Source of the DNA: Comamonas flocculans
Lineage (GTDB): Bacteria; Pseudomonadota; Gammaproteobacteria; Burkholderiales; Burkholderiaceae_C
Assembly (NCBI RefSeq): GCF_007954405.1
Contig: NZ_CP042344.1
Coordinates: 2,108,001 to 2,172,000 of the forward strand
Direction: 5' to 3'
DNA length: 64,000 nucleotides
The notes beneath the pieces are model-generated. The model saw nothing but the letters and a program-made list of their open reading frames with translations, had not been told where the DNA came from and searched no databases. The number at the start of each line of letters is the position of its first letter. Within the stretch, counting starts at the first letter, position 1. The position numbers were made by a program, and so were the translations under genes. Positions 9,621 to 18,857 of this stretch are shown here, piece by piece.

Positions 9621-11009
9621 CTAATCGCGCGTCACGCGCAGCACCTCTTCGCGGCTGGTGATGCCGCTGGCGATCAGCCGCTCGGCGTCCTCGCGCATCA
9701 GCTGCATGCCCGCGGCCTGCGCCTGCGCGCGGATTTCGGCCTCGCCGGCCTGGCGGTGCACCAGGCCGCGGATCGCATCGTCCACCGTCAGCAGTTCGAA
9801 CACCCCCGTGCGGCCCTGGTAGCCCGTCTGCCCGCAGGCTTCGCAGCCCGCGCCGTGGCACTGCGTGCACAGCTTGCGCACCAGGCGCTGGGCCAGCGCG
9901 CCCAGCAGCGATGAGGAAAGCAGAAAGGGCTCCACCCCCATGTCGATCAGCCGGGTGACGGCGCTGGCCGCGTCGTTGGTGTGCAGCGTGGCCAGCACCA
10001 GGTGGCCGGTGAGGCTGGCCTGGATGGCGATCTGCGCGGTCTCGAAGTCGCGGATCTCGCCGATCATGATCACGTCCGGGTCCTGGCGCAGGATGGCGCG
10101 CAGCGCCTTGGCGAAGGTGAGCTCGATGCGCGCGTTCACCTGCGTCTGGCCCACGCCTGGCAGCTCGTACTCGATCGGGTCTTCCACCGTCATGATGTTG
10201 GCGTGCGCCGCGTCCAGCCGCGAGAGCGCGGCGTACAGCGTCGTCGTCTTGCCCGAGCCCGTGGGCCCGGTCACCAGCAGGATGCCGTGCGGCTGGGCGA
10301 TCAGGTGCGTAAAGCGCGCCAGCACCTCGCCCTGCATGCCCACGGCCTCCAGGCTCAGCTTGCTCTCGCTCTTGTCCAGCAGCCGCAGCACCGCGCGCTC
10401 GCCGTGGGCGTTGGGCAGGGTGGAGACGCGCACGTCGATGGCGCGCGTGCCCAGGCGCAGGCTGATGCGCCCGTCCTGCGGCAGGCGTTTTTCGGCAATG
10501 TCCAGGTCCGCCATGATCTTCAGGCGGCTGATCAGCGCCGCGTGCAGCGCGCGGTTGGGCTGCACCACCTCGCGCAGCTGGCCGTCGACGCGAAAGCGCA
10601 CGCTGGAATGGCGCTCGTAGGGCTCGATGTGGATGTCGCTCGCGCCGTCGCGCGCCGCCTGCGTGAGCAGGGCGTTGAGCATGCGGATGATGGGCGCGTC
10701 GCCCGCGCTCTCCAGCAGGTCCTCCACCGCGGGCAGCTCCTGCATCATGCGCGACAGGTCGGCCTCGCCCTCCACCTCGCTCACCACCGTGGCGGCGCTC
10801 GATTCGCTTTGCGCATAGGCCGCGCTGATGCGCTGGGCCAGCTCGGGCGCCGGCAGGGGCAGCAGCTGGGCGACGGCGTGCTTGCGCATCACCTCCGACA
10901 GGGCGGCGGCGCCGGGCTCGGGGCCGTGCCACAGCAGCAGCTGCTGGCCGTCGTCTTCCAGCAGCAGCTGGTTGGCGCGCGCAAAGGCATAGGGCAGGGG
11001 GTGGCGCAT
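9621..11009 (-). CDS. gspE: type II secretion ATPase GspE
   Basis: Cytoplasmic hexameric ATPase that drives pseudopilus assembly. 462 residues, with Walker A GPTGSGKTTT near 247-256, an Asp box (MTVEDPIEYEL), Walker B (DPDVIMIGEIRD), a His box (LATLHTNDA), and a zinc loop CTQC..CEAC near 380-391. The zinc loop is much shorter than in the classical Pseudomonas or Vibrio proteins. The start is the ATG at 11009, 5 bases after the gspD stop; the open frame runs on through gspD to 13295 but that part is out-of-frame gspD. Last gene of the main gsp operon. Confidence 0.95.
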   Translation of the reverse strand: MRHPLPYAFARANQLLLEDDGQQLLLWHGPEPGAAALSEVMRKHAVAQLLPLPAPELAQRISAAYAQSESSAATVVSEVEGEADLSRMMQELPAVEDLLESAGDAPIIRMLNALLTQAARDGASDIHIEPYERHSSVRFRVDGQLREVVQPNRALHAALISRLKIMADLDIAEKRLPQDGRISLRLGTRAIDVRVSTLPNAHGERAVLRLLDKSESKLSLEAVGMQGEVLARFTHLIAQPHGILLVTGPTGSGKTTTLYAALSRLDAAHANIMTVEDPIEYELPGVGQTQVNARIELTFAKALRAILRQDPDVIMIGEIRDFETAQIAIQASLTGHLVLATLHTNDAASAVTRLIDMGVEPFLLSSSLLGALAQRLVRKLCTQCHGAGCEACGQTGYQGRTGVFELLTVDDAIRGLVHRQAGEAEIRAQAQAAGMQLMREDAERLIASGITSREEVLRVTRD

Positions 11010-11014
11010 CGCAC

Positions 11015-13348
11015 TCAGGGGCTGGGTGGCAGGTCGCCTGCGAGCGGCATCTGCTGCGCGGCGGGCGCAGCTTCGGCGGGCGGTGCGGCGGCCGGCATGC
11101 CGGCCGGGGGCAGTGGCAGCGGCACGCCCGCGGCCGCGCCGGCGGGCAGCGGCGGCAGCACCGGAGCGTCGCTCACGCTGCGCAGCACCGCGCGCTGCTC
11201 GGGCTGGGTGGCCTGCTGCAGTGCGCGGATGGCTTCGTAGCGGTCCATCACCAGGGTGTCGCTGGTGCTGCTGTCGCGCACCACCACGGGGCGCAGGAAG
11301 ATCATCAGGTTGGACTTCTGGCGCGTGCGCGATTCGCTGCGAAACAGGTTGCCCACCACCGGCACGTCGCCCAGCACCGGCACCTTGTCCTCGCCCAGCG
11401 AATACGCGTCTTCGAGCAGGCCGCCGAGCACGATGATGTTGCCGTCGTCCACCAGCACCGTCGATTCGATCGAGCGCTTGTTGGTCGAAGGTCCGTAGGG
11501 GCTGGAGAGCGTGGACTTGTCCACGTTGGAGACTTCCTGGTAGAGCGTGAGCTTGACGGTGCCGTTCTCGTTGATCTGCGGGCGCACGCGCAGCATCAGG
11601 CCCACGTCCTTGCGGTCCACCGTGGTGAAGGGGTTGACCGAGCCGTTGTTGCCGCCGGTATTGGTGTACTGGCCGGTGGGGAAGGGCACGTTCTCGCCGA
11701 CGATGATCTGCGCCTCCTCGTTGTCCAGCGTCAGCAGGTTGGGCGTGGACAGCACGTTGGCGCTGCCGCTGTTTTCCAGGAAGTTGGCCAGCGCCCCCAG
11801 GTAGTACTTGCCGTTGATGCGCGGCGCCACCGCCAGGTTGAAACCCGCGTTCGGGCGGGCTTCGGCCAGCGTGCTGGCGTCGCCGCTGGCCGCGGCCAGC
11901 GCCAGGTCCAGGATGTTGGTGCCGCCCACGCCCGAGTTGGTGCCCAGCAGCCCCAGGGTGCCGCCGTAGCGCCCGAGCACGCCCTGCCACTGGATGCCGA
12001 ATTCGGCCACCTTGTTGGCGCTCACCTCGACGATCAGGCTCTCGATCAGCACCTGCGCGCGCCGCCCGTCGAGCTTGTCGATGACGGCGCGGATCTGGCG
12101 AAACAGCGGCTCGGGCGCGGTGATGATGAGCGAATTGGTCGCCGGGTCGGCCTGGATGATGCCGCCGGTGGAGATGGCTTCGGGCGGGGCGCCCGCGCCG
12201 CCCGCCGCCGCGTTGCTGCCCAGGCCGCCGGCGGACGACGCGCCCAGGCCGGACGCGGCGCCGATGCCTGCCGCGCCCAGGCCGCCGGCGCCGCGCAGAC
12301 GGGCGGCGCCGGTGCTCGGGGTGCTGGCCGGGATACCGCCGCCTGCGCCCTCGTGCCCGGGGGCCTCGGCCGCCAGCGCGGCGCGCAGCGTGGTGGCCAG
12401 GCGCACCGCGTCGGCGTTCTTCAGATAGACCACGTGGATGTTGCCGCTGGCGGCGCCGCTGGTGCTGATGGCCGGCTGGTCCAGCTGCGCCACCAGCGCA
12501 CGCACCTGCGCCAGGCGCGCCGGATTGGCTGCGCGCACGATCAGGGCGTTGCTGCGTGGCTCGGCCAGCAGCGTGGTCTTGAACGCGGTGTCCGCCTGGG
12601 CCTGCACCGCCGCGGGTGCACCGGGCGTGGAGGACGTGGGCGTGCCGCCTTCGATCAGGCGCGCCACCAGCGGCGCCAGCTCGGAGGCGATCGCGTGGCG
12701 CAGCGGCATCACCTCCAGGTCGGTGGCGTGCGCCACGTCCATCGCGGCGATGATGCGCGCGATGCGCTGCAGGTTGTCCGCATAGTCGGTGATCACCAGC
12801 GAGTTGTTGCCGGGGTTGGCGTTGATGGTGTTGTTCGGGCTGATCAGGGGGCGCAGCACCGGCACCAGGTTGTTGGCGCTCTCGAAATTGAGCTTGAAGA
12901 TCTGCGTGACGATCTGCCCGCCCGCGGCCACGCCCCTGCCGCCGCCCGGCGAGACGCTCACCGTGCCGGTCTGCAGCTTGGCGTCGGCTTCGGGCACCAC
13001 CTTGTACAGGCCGCCGGACTCGACCACCGTGTAGCCCTGCAGGCGCAGCGCCGCCAGGAACTGGTTGAAGGCCTGCATCGGCGGCACCGGGTTTTCCGTC
13101 GAGAGCGTGAGCTGGCCCTTCACCCGCGGGTCCACCACCACGTTGCGTCCGGTGATGGTGGCCATGGTGCGCGCCACCGCCTCGATGTCGGCGTTGGCGA
13201 AATTCAGCGTCACCGGCTCGCTGGCCTGCACGCTGCCCGCCGCTCTGGCGGTTTTTGAATGATTTTGGCCCCAAGCGCCCGTCCACAAAGCGCAAGCAGC
13301 TATTAAAAAAATAGTTTGCCGCAGAATCGGCAGAGGCCGGAAGTACAT
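11015..13348 (-). CDS. gspD: type II secretion outer-membrane secretin GspD
   Basis: Outer-membrane secretin channel, 777 residues. It has an N-terminal signal peptide (hydrophobic run about 8-27), N0 and N1-N3 ring domains, a Gly/Ala-rich loop near 330-395 inserted in N3, the secretin core (motif VPVLGDVPVVGNLFRS), and a Pro/Ala-rich tail. No clear pilotin-binding S-domain is seen. The ATG at 13348 follows the gspN stop by 4 bases. Residues 13-33, which form most of the signal peptide, coincide with a copy of the dispersed ATAGCTGC repeat. Confidence 0.95.
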   Translation of the reverse strand: MYFRPLPILRQTIFLIAACALWTGAWGQNHSKTARAAGSVQASEPVTLNFANADIEAVARTMATITGRNVVVDPRVKGQLTLSTENPVPPMQAFNQFLAALRLQGYTVVESGGLYKVVPEADAKLQTGTVSVSPGGGRGVAAGGQIVTQIFKLNFESANNLVPVLRPLISPNNTINANPGNNSLVITDYADNLQRIARIIAAMDVAHATDLEVMPLRHAIASELAPLVARLIEGGTPTSSTPGAPAAVQAQADTAFKTTLLAEPRSNALIVRAANPARLAQVRALVAQLDQPAISTSGAASGNIHVVYLKNADAVRLATTLRAALAAEAPGHEGAGGGIPASTPSTGAARLRGAGGLGAAGIGAASGLGASSAGGLGSNAAAGGAGAPPEAISTGGIIQADPATNSLIITAPEPLFRQIRAVIDKLDGRRAQVLIESLIVEVSANKVAEFGIQWQGVLGRYGGTLGLLGTNSGVGGTNILDLALAAASGDASTLAEARPNAGFNLAVAPRINGKYYLGALANFLENSGSANVLSTPNLLTLDNEEAQIIVGENVPFPTGQYTNTGGNNGSVNPFTTVDRKDVGLMLRVRPQINENGTVKLTLYQEVSNVDKSTLSSPYGPSTNKRSIESTVLVDDGNIIVLGGLLEDAYSLGEDKVPVLGDVPVVGNLFRSESRTRQKSNLMIFLRPVVVRDSSTSDTLVMDRYEAIRALQQATQPEQRAVLRSVSDAPVLPPLPAGAAAGVPLPLPPAGMPAAAPPAEAAPAAQQMPLAGDLPPSP
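13252..13312 (-). repeat. ATAGCTGC dispersed repeat, copy inside gspD signal peptide
   Basis: On the minus strand reads TTTAATAGCTGCTTGCGCTT and ends GGCCAAAATCATTCAAAA, matching the intergenic copies at both ends. It is read in frame as GspD residues 13-33 (hydrophobic LIAACALWTGAWGQ). Confidence 0.75.
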
Positions 13349-13352
13349 GGAT

Positions 13353-14147
13353 TCAACCAATCGTGATGACGGAGCGCGCACCGCTGCGCCGCCCAATGAT
13401 ATTGAGCAGGTTGGCCAGCTGCGCCTCGCTGCCCGGCGCCGCCGTGGCTTCGCCGGCAAAACGCAGGCGCTGGCCCACCCATTGGCCGCTGCCGGACAGG
13501 CGCAGCGCGCCTTCCAGCGTGGAGAGCGTCAGGCGCGGGGCAGCGCCGCCGCTGAGCACCAGCCGGTAGCTGCCCATGGGCTGCAGCGTCGACAGGCGCG
13601 AGGAGATGTGGCGCAGCTCGAGCTGCGCCGTGCCGGAAAGCTCCATGCGCCCGCGCGCCCAGGCGAGCTCCAGCGCGCTGGTGTCCAGCGCCAGCTGGCC
13701 GCGCAGCTGCACCGTGTTCCAGGGCGTGCCCAGGCCCGCGAGCAGCGCGGCCGGCCACAGGCTCTGGCCGTCGCCCACCTGTACTTGCGCCGTGCCCCAG
13801 CCCAGGCGCAGGCGCGCCTGCAGCGGCGTGGGCGTGCAGCAGTCCAGGCGCAGCTGCAGCCGCGCGCCGGCCCATGCGGGCCGGATCTGCCAGTGCACGC
13901 GCCCGGGCAGGGCCAGCGCGTCGTGGCTGCCCTGGCCGCCGGTCAATTGCAGCTGTGCCGAGCCGCTCCAGAGCGTGCCCTCGCTCGCCGTCAGGCGCAG
14001 CTGTCCGGCGCTGGCGCGCTCCAGCGCGGCCGCGAGCCAGTGCGCGGGGGGCTGCAGCACGAGCACGGCCAACACCCCCAAGGTCAGACCCAGGCCGGCC
14101 CAGCTCCAGGGCGGGCGCGGCGCGGCGTTCGCGCGGGTGCTCGTCAC
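13353..14147 (-). CDS. gspN: type II secretion protein GspN
   Basis: A 264-residue inner-membrane protein with one N-terminal membrane segment (WAGLGLTLGVLAVLVL) and a large periplasmic domain, as expected for GspN. I start at GTG 14147, which overlaps the gspM stop as GTGA; the frame is open upstream but inside gspM. GspN is present in only some type II systems; its exact role is unclear. Confidence 0.85.
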   Translation of the reverse strand: MTSTRANAAPRPPWSWAGLGLTLGVLAVLVLQPPAHWLAAALERASAGQLRLTASEGTLWSGSAQLQLTGGQGSHDALALPGRVHWQIRPAWAGARLQLRLDCCTPTPLQARLRLGWGTAQVQVGDGQSLWPAALLAGLGTPWNTVQLRGQLALDTSALELAWARGRMELSGTAQLELRHISSRLSTLQPMGSYRLVLSGGAAPRLTLSTLEGALRLSGSGQWVGQRLRFAGEATAAPGSEAQLANLLNIIGRRSGARSVITIG

Positions 14148-14635
14148 GGCGCGGGCAGGGTCAGGACGACGCTGCCGCTCCAGCGCGGTGCCTCGTCGCC
14201 CGGCACCTGTTTCAGCTGCACCTGCTCGGGCAGTGCCTGGGCGCTGGCGCGCAGCTGAGCCAGCCATGAGGCCAGCGCGGCGGCGGGCACGTCGGTCAGG
14301 ACCACGGTGGCGCGCCCCGCGCTGATGCTGAGCGTGGCACCCGCGCCGAGCAGCGCCTGGCTGCTCTGGCGCAATTGCGCGGGGGCATCGACCTCGTCCT
14401 GGCGCGGCGCGGCCTTGAGCTGCTCAGCCTGGGCCTGCAGCTGCTGCATCTGCTGCCATTGCGCATCCACGCGCGCATGGCGCTCGGCCGAGCTGCGCAA
14501 GGCCTTGAGCGGCGGCGCCAGCAGCAGGCCCCAGAGCAGCCCCAGCAGCACCACGCCCAGCGCCGCGCGCACCAGCGTGCGCTCGCGCGGCGCCAGTGCG
14601 CCCCAGGCGCTGCGAGCGGAAGCCAGTGCCTTCAT
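14144..14635 (-). CDS. gspM: type II secretion protein GspM
   Basis: A 163-residue bitopic inner-membrane protein of the assembly platform that pairs with GspL. A short cytoplasmic N-terminus is followed by one helix (LVRAALGVVLLGLLWGLLLAP) and a coiled-coil plus ferredoxin-like periplasmic domain. The start is the ATG at 14635, overlapping the gspL stop as ATGA. Its length is usual for GspM. Confidence 0.9.
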   Translation of the reverse strand: MKALASARSAWGALAPRERTLVRAALGVVLLGLLWGLLLAPPLKALRSSAERHARVDAQWQQMQQLQAQAEQLKAAPRQDEVDAPAQLRQSSQALLGAGATLSISAGRATVVLTDVPAAALASWLAQLRASAQALPEQVQLKQVPGDEAPRWSGSVVLTLPAP

Positions 14636-15852
14636 GGAGCGCCCCGCAGTTGCAGCACCAGCGCCTGGTCTTCGCGGCCGAGCTGCAGGCCCGCTGCCGC
14701 CAGCTGCTGGCGCGCCGCGCCGAGCTGTTCCTCGCTGAGCGAGAGGCCTGCCAGGCGCAGCCGCCCCTGGCCGTAGTCGATGCCGCTGGGCACCTGCCCC
14801 GGCGCCAGCACGGCGGCGGCCATGGCGAGCAGGGCCTCGAAGTCGCCCGGCGCCAGCGCACCGGAGGCGCGGCGCAGCTCGTCCACCTCGCGCTGCATCT
14901 GCACCGGCGCGTCGACCACCAGCTTGACCTGGGGGAAGGTCTGGGTGAGCAGCTTGCGCGTGGCCTCCTGGCGCTGGCGCAGCCCGCGCGCGTCCTGCCA
15001 GGCCCAGAGGTTCAGCGCCAGCAGCTGCAAGGCCACCAGCAGCACCAGCGCCCAGCGTGCGGCGCGCCACTGCCGCGCATGCAGCAGCGCGCTGACGCCC
15101 GCGCCCAGCCAGCGGCGCGTGCGCTGGCGGCGGTTGCGCGCGAGGTCGAACTGCGCCAGGTTCCAGGAGCCGCGCGCAGCGGCCAGCAAGGCCTCGGCGC
15201 GCGGCAGCAGGGCGGCGCTGCGTTCGAGCACGCGCTCGGCCAGTTCGGCCACGGCGGGCTCGGCGCGCAGCGGCGTTTGCGGCTGCAGCAGGCTGCGCAG
15301 CGCCGGCGCGTGCAGGGGCAGCTGGCCCAGGGCCAGGTTCTCGCCCATGCCGGTGAGCACGGCCATGGCGTGCTCGGGCTCGCCGACGACGGTGCATTCC
15401 ATCTGCCCGCTGGCGGTGGGCCCGGGCGCCCAGGCAGGCACGACGCGGGCCACGCGGTGGCCGGCGGCTTCCAGCGCCTGCAGCGCGCCCTGCAGCCAGG
15501 CGCGCTCGCACACCGCCACCCAGATCGGCGTGCCGGTGGCGGCCTCGGGTTGCAGCGCAAAATGCAGCAGCGCCGGCTCATCGAGCAGCTGCTCTTCGAG
15601 CAGGCCCTCCAGCACCGTGCGCAGACGCTGCGCCTGGCCCAGCGTGCCCTGCGGCAGCGTCACGCGCTGCCAGGAAAGGCGCGACAGCGGCACCACGGCG
15701 ACGGTTTCGCCGGTGCGCCCCGGCGCGGGCAGCAGGGCCGCGGTGCACTGGCCGGTGCGTGCGGCGCCATAGCCATCGTCCGTCAGCACATAGCCCAGCT
15801 CGGTGCTGGGCCCGGGCGACTCGGGCGGCAGGGGAACGATCAGCGTGCTCAT
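14632..15852 (-). CDS. gspL: type II secretion protein GspL
   Basis: A 406-residue platform protein linking GspE to GspM. It has an actin-like cytoplasmic domain (about 1-240), one membrane helix (WALVLLVALQLLALNLWAW) and a periplasmic ferredoxin-like domain (about 300-406). It starts at the ATG at 15852, overlapping the gspK stop by ATGA. Length and layout are typical. Confidence 0.92.
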   Translation of the reverse strand: MSTLIVPLPPESPGPSTELGYVLTDDGYGAARTGQCTAALLPAPGRTGETVAVVPLSRLSWQRVTLPQGTLGQAQRLRTVLEGLLEEQLLDEPALLHFALQPEAATGTPIWVAVCERAWLQGALQALEAAGHRVARVVPAWAPGPTASGQMECTVVGEPEHAMAVLTGMGENLALGQLPLHAPALRSLLQPQTPLRAEPAVAELAERVLERSAALLPRAEALLAAARGSWNLAQFDLARNRRQRTRRWLGAGVSALLHARQWRAARWALVLLVALQLLALNLWAWQDARGLRQRQEATRKLLTQTFPQVKLVVDAPVQMQREVDELRRASGALAPGDFEALLAMAAAVLAPGQVPSGIDYGQGRLRLAGLSLSEEQLGAARQQLAAAGLQLGREDQALVLQLRGAP

Positions 15853-16847
15853 GGCGGGGGCAGGTCGGGCATTGTAGGTGCGGGGGTGCCCGCGTCCTGC
15901 GGCCAGCCGCCGCGCTCGCGCCAGAGGGTGCGCGCCGCGCCGCGCTGCTTGAACACCAGCGAGCGTTCCTGCACTACCACGTCCTCCAGCCGCAGCCGCC
16001 CGCGCACCTCGTAGTAGCTGGAGGCCACGTCGTGCACGTCCACGCGCACCGCGTCGGGCTTGCCGAGCGCGCTGGCGGCGTCGCTCACGCGGGTGAAATA
16101 GCGCGCCTGGCGTTGCTGCGCGAGCTGCTGCGCGTCGGCCATGGAAATGCCGTCCATGCCGGCCCACAGCAGCACGGCGCTGGCGGTGTTGAGGTTCAGC
16201 CGCGTGCGCACCGGCAGGATGGTGGCGTAGGGCGCAAGCTGGCGCACGACCGGCGCGGGCACGCCCCACCAGGCCAGTTGCTGCAGGGTCTGGGGCAGCA
16301 GCGGCGCGGCCGCGGCCGCTTCGCCGCCGGTGTCGCCGCGCGTGGCCTGCACCATGTGCCGGGCGATCCGATCGAGCAGCGCGGTGTCCAGCCCCAGGTA
16401 GGAGAACAGCCGCGCGAACTGGCGCAGCGCCACCGGGTCCACCGCGTTGCCCTGGGCCAGATTGCGCAGGTTCAGCAGGCCCTGCTGGTCGATGATCTCG
16501 CCCGAGAGGAAGGCATCGGCCACGTCGGTGCTGGCGTCGCTCACCGCGCCATGCTGGGCCGCAAGAAAGGTGGACAGGCGCGCTTCTTCCAGCGGCACCG
16601 ACCAGGGCTCGCTCAGGTTGTCCGTGCCGTCGCCGCGTGCCAGCGAGTCTTCGCGCAGGATCAGCCGTGCCCAGTCCAGCGCGCCCACCAGGATCCAGGC
16701 CGACTGCACGCGCGCGCGCTCGGCCGCCTCCACCTGCACCGCGCGCCATTGCTGCCATAGCGCACTGGCGGCGAAGGCCGCAACCAGGGTGACCACCAGC
16801 ATCGCGGTGAGCAGCGCCGCGCCGCGCTGGTCGCGCCGCGCGTTCAC
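15849..16847 (-). CDS. gspK: type II secretion minor pseudopilin GspK
   Basis: A 332-residue minor pseudopilin at the pseudopilus tip. The prepilin leader ends RG followed by AALLTAMLVVTLVAAFAASAL; as in other GspK proteins the residue at +5 is not glutamate. A large helical domain follows. I start at GTG 16847, which overlaps the gspJ stop (GTGA); no closer ATG exists. Length agrees with the family. Confidence 0.92.
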   Translation of the reverse strand: MNARRDQRGAALLTAMLVVTLVAAFAASALWQQWRAVQVEAAERARVQSAWILVGALDWARLILREDSLARGDGTDNLSEPWSVPLEEARLSTFLAAQHGAVSDASTDVADAFLSGEIIDQQGLLNLRNLAQGNAVDPVALRQFARLFSYLGLDTALLDRIARHMVQATRGDTGGEAAAAAPLLPQTLQQLAWWGVPAPVVRQLAPYATILPVRTRLNLNTASAVLLWAGMDGISMADAQQLAQQRQARYFTRVSDAASALGKPDAVRVDVHDVASSYYEVRGRLRLEDVVVQERSLVFKQRGAARTLWRERGGWPQDAGTPAPTMPDLPPP

Positions 16848-17539
16848 GACTTGTTGCCTCCCAGCGTCGGGTTGACCCAGTCGCGCGTGATCTGGCCGCT
16901 GAGCGCGCCGCCCGGTGCCAGCGTGATCTGCAGGCGCACGCCCTCGGGCAGGGTCACCGCGGGGGTGGCCACCGGCTGCGCGCCGCCGTCCACCGGCCGC
17001 GGCGCGCTGGCACTGGACAAGGCGTTGGCCCAGGCGCCCTCGCGATAGAAGAACAGCTGCCAGCCGGCCAGCGGCAGCAACACGGTTTCGCCGCGGCGCG
17101 TCTGCGCGCTCGGGGTGCGCGCCCAGAGCGCCGCCTGGTCCCAGGCCTGCTGCCACTGCGCGGCCGTGGCCACGGGCGGCGACTGCCAGCGCAGCCACTG
17201 GTCGCTGCCATCCACGCTGCGCAGCGCCCAGGCCACCACGCGCAGGCCCGGGTCCTCGGCTTGCGGGCTGCGCCGCGTCAGGCGCAGCAGCTGGCCGTCC
17301 CAGGCGATGGGGGTGGTGTGCTCCAGGGTCTGCACCGCGTTCAGGTCGGTCTCCCACTGGTCGAGCACGGTCTGCAGCGTCAGCACCGCGTCGGTGTGCG
17401 CGCCCGTCTGCTGCTGCGCGCGCACCATGGCGTCGAGCCCGCGCCAGCTGACCACGGCCAGCAGCGCCAGCACCGCGATCGCCACCAGCAGCTCCACCAG
17501 CGTGAAGCCGCCGGGAGAGGGTCCGGCGCGCTCCTTCAT
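16844..17539 (-). CDS. gspJ: type II secretion minor pseudopilin GspJ
   Basis: A 231-residue minor pseudopilin. The leader cleavage site G|FTLVELLVAIAVLALLAVV with Glu at +5 is plain, followed by the usual beta-rich domain. ATG 17539 overlaps the gspI stop as TGATG, so the two are coupled. Confidence 0.93.
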   Translation of the reverse strand: MKERAGPSPGGFTLVELLVAIAVLALLAVVSWRGLDAMVRAQQQTGAHTDAVLTLQTVLDQWETDLNAVQTLEHTTPIAWDGQLLRLTRRSPQAEDPGLRVVAWALRSVDGSDQWLRWQSPPVATAAQWQQAWDQAALWARTPSAQTRRGETVLLPLAGWQLFFYREGAWANALSSASAPRPVDGGAQPVATPAVTLPEGVRLQITLAPGGALSGQITRDWVNPTLGGNKS

Positions 17540-17892
17540 CAATAGCGTCCCACGATGGTGGACAGGCGCAAAACCGGGTTTTTGGCCTGAAAAACCTGCG
17601 CATCCACGCGGCGAAACTGCGGATTGGGCGTGGGCGTGACCTGCAACTGCACCAGATAGTCGCGCCCGGCCTGCACGCAGGGCCCGCTGCTGTCGCCCAG
17701 CGAGGGCATCTGACGCGACAGGCGCACCGCCACCAGCGCGTTCTCGGCGCAGACATGGGCCAGCGTGATGTCGGTCTGGCGCGCGCTGTTGCGCACCAGC
17801 GCATTGCTGGCCTGCGAGCCGGCCAGCAGCGCAATCGCCACGATGCCCAGCGCCACCAGCACCTCCACCAGCGTGAAGCCGCGTGCGCGCAT
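17539..17892 (-). CDS. gspI: type II secretion minor pseudopilin GspI
   Basis: A 117-residue minor pseudopilin with a short leader MRARG|FTLVEVLVALGIVAIALLA. It starts at the ATG at 17892, 5 bases past the gspH stop; the longer open frame is gspH sequence. The size is normal for GspI. Confidence 0.93.
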   Translation of the reverse strand: MRARGFTLVEVLVALGIVAIALLAGSQASNALVRNSARQTDITLAHVCAENALVAVRLSRQMPSLGDSSGPCVQAGRDYLVQLQVTPTPNPQFRRVDAQVFQAKNPVLRLSTIVGRY

Positions 17893-17897
17893 GGACT

Positions 17898-18386
17898 TCA
17901 ATGCAGCGCGTGCGCGGCAAAGGGGCGCAGTCCGTCGCTGGCCACGCGCACCGTCTGTCCGGGCAGTTCGGGGTTGACGATCAGCACCTCCTGCGGACCG
18001 ATCAGCGGCTCCGGCCCGAGCCACAGCGGCGCCGGCGTCAACACCCGGGTCTGCGCCTGCAGCCAGTGCCGGGGCAGCGGCTCGCCAGTCAGGCCCTCGA
18101 AGCGAAAGCCGCCCGGCTCGGCACGCCAGCGCACCGCATTGCCCGAGGCGCGCGACTGCGCCCGCGCCGACTCCAGCAGCGCCGCGAGGCGCTCGCCTTC
18201 GCGCTCAAGCGCGTGGCGGCCCGTGTCGCCGAGCGCAAAACCCACGCCCACGCTGGCTACCGCGATGATGGCCACGACCACCAGCAGCTCCAGCAGCGTG
18301 AAGCCGCGCAAGCCCCTGGCGGGGCGGGACGCGGTGCGCGGCGTACGTACGCAGGTGCCGCTATTGCCAGCTGCCGATGTCCGCAT
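17898..18386 (-). CDS. gspH: type II secretion minor pseudopilin GspH
   Basis: A 162-residue minor pseudopilin with motif G|FTLLELLVVVAIIAVASVGVG. The start is uncertain. The ATG at 18386 lies inside gspG and would give a 33-residue leader, long for a pseudopilin. A TTG at 18311, preceded by AGGGG, would give a three-residue leader (xRG) and 137 residues. The stop at 17898 is firm. Confidence 0.85.
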   Translation of the reverse strand: MRTSAAGNSGTCVRTPRTASRPARGLRGFTLLELLVVVAIIAVASVGVGFALGDTGRHALEREGERLAALLESARAQSRASGNAVRWRAEPGGFRFEGLTGEPLPRHWLQAQTRVLTPAPLWLGPEPLIGPQEVLIVNPELPGQTVRVASDGLRPFAAHALH

Positions 18387-18801
18387 TCTTGCCCTCGCCA
18401 CCGGGCTGGCCGTCCGCGCCGAAGGACATCACATCCACCTCGCCCTTGATGCCCGGGTTCAGGTACTGGTAGGGGTTCTTCCAGGGGTCGGTGGGCAATT
18501 TTTCCAGATAGGGGCGCCAGTTGGGCGGCACCGGTGCGGCGGTCGGCTTGCTCACCAGGGCCTGCAGGCCTTGTTCGCCGGTGGGATAGCGCAGGTTGTC
18601 CAGCTTGTAGAGCTTGAGCGCCTGCATGAGGTTGGTCACGTCGGTGCGCGCGGCCGTCTCGCGCGCGTCGTCGGCACGGTCCAGCACATTGGGCACGATG
18701 AGCGCGGCCAGCACCCCGATGATGACCAGCACCACCATCAGCTCGATCAGGGTGAAGCCCGCAGCGCGGCGCAAGCGGCCAGAAATGGAAGACAGGGGCA
18801 C
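18361..18801 (-). CDS. gspG: type II secretion major pseudopilin GspG
   Basis: Major pseudopilin, 146 residues. Leader MPLSSISGRLRRAAG| then FTLIELMVVLVIIGVLAALIVP with Glu at +5. The C-terminal segment DPWKNPYQYLNPG and the calcium-site region (MSFGADGQPGGEGKNADIGSW) are diagnostic. First gene of the minus-strand gsp operon; gspC lies divergent 56 bases away. Confidence 0.96.
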   Translation of the reverse strand: MPLSSISGRLRRAAGFTLIELMVVLVIIGVLAALIVPNVLDRADDARETAARTDVTNLMQALKLYKLDNLRYPTGEQGLQALVSKPTAAPVPPNWRPYLEKLPTDPWKNPYQYLNPGIKGEVDVMSFGADGQPGGEGKNADIGSWQ

Positions 18802-18857
18802 GGAAGGGCTCTTTCGGCAGGATGAAAAATGGCAAGCCGCTCAATGATAATGGGCCC

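Noticed and set aside
11010..13295. Apparent N-terminal extension of GspE (1224 codons in all)
   Set aside because: The extension is gspD read in another frame; GspE homology starts at the ATG at 11009 right after the gspD stop.
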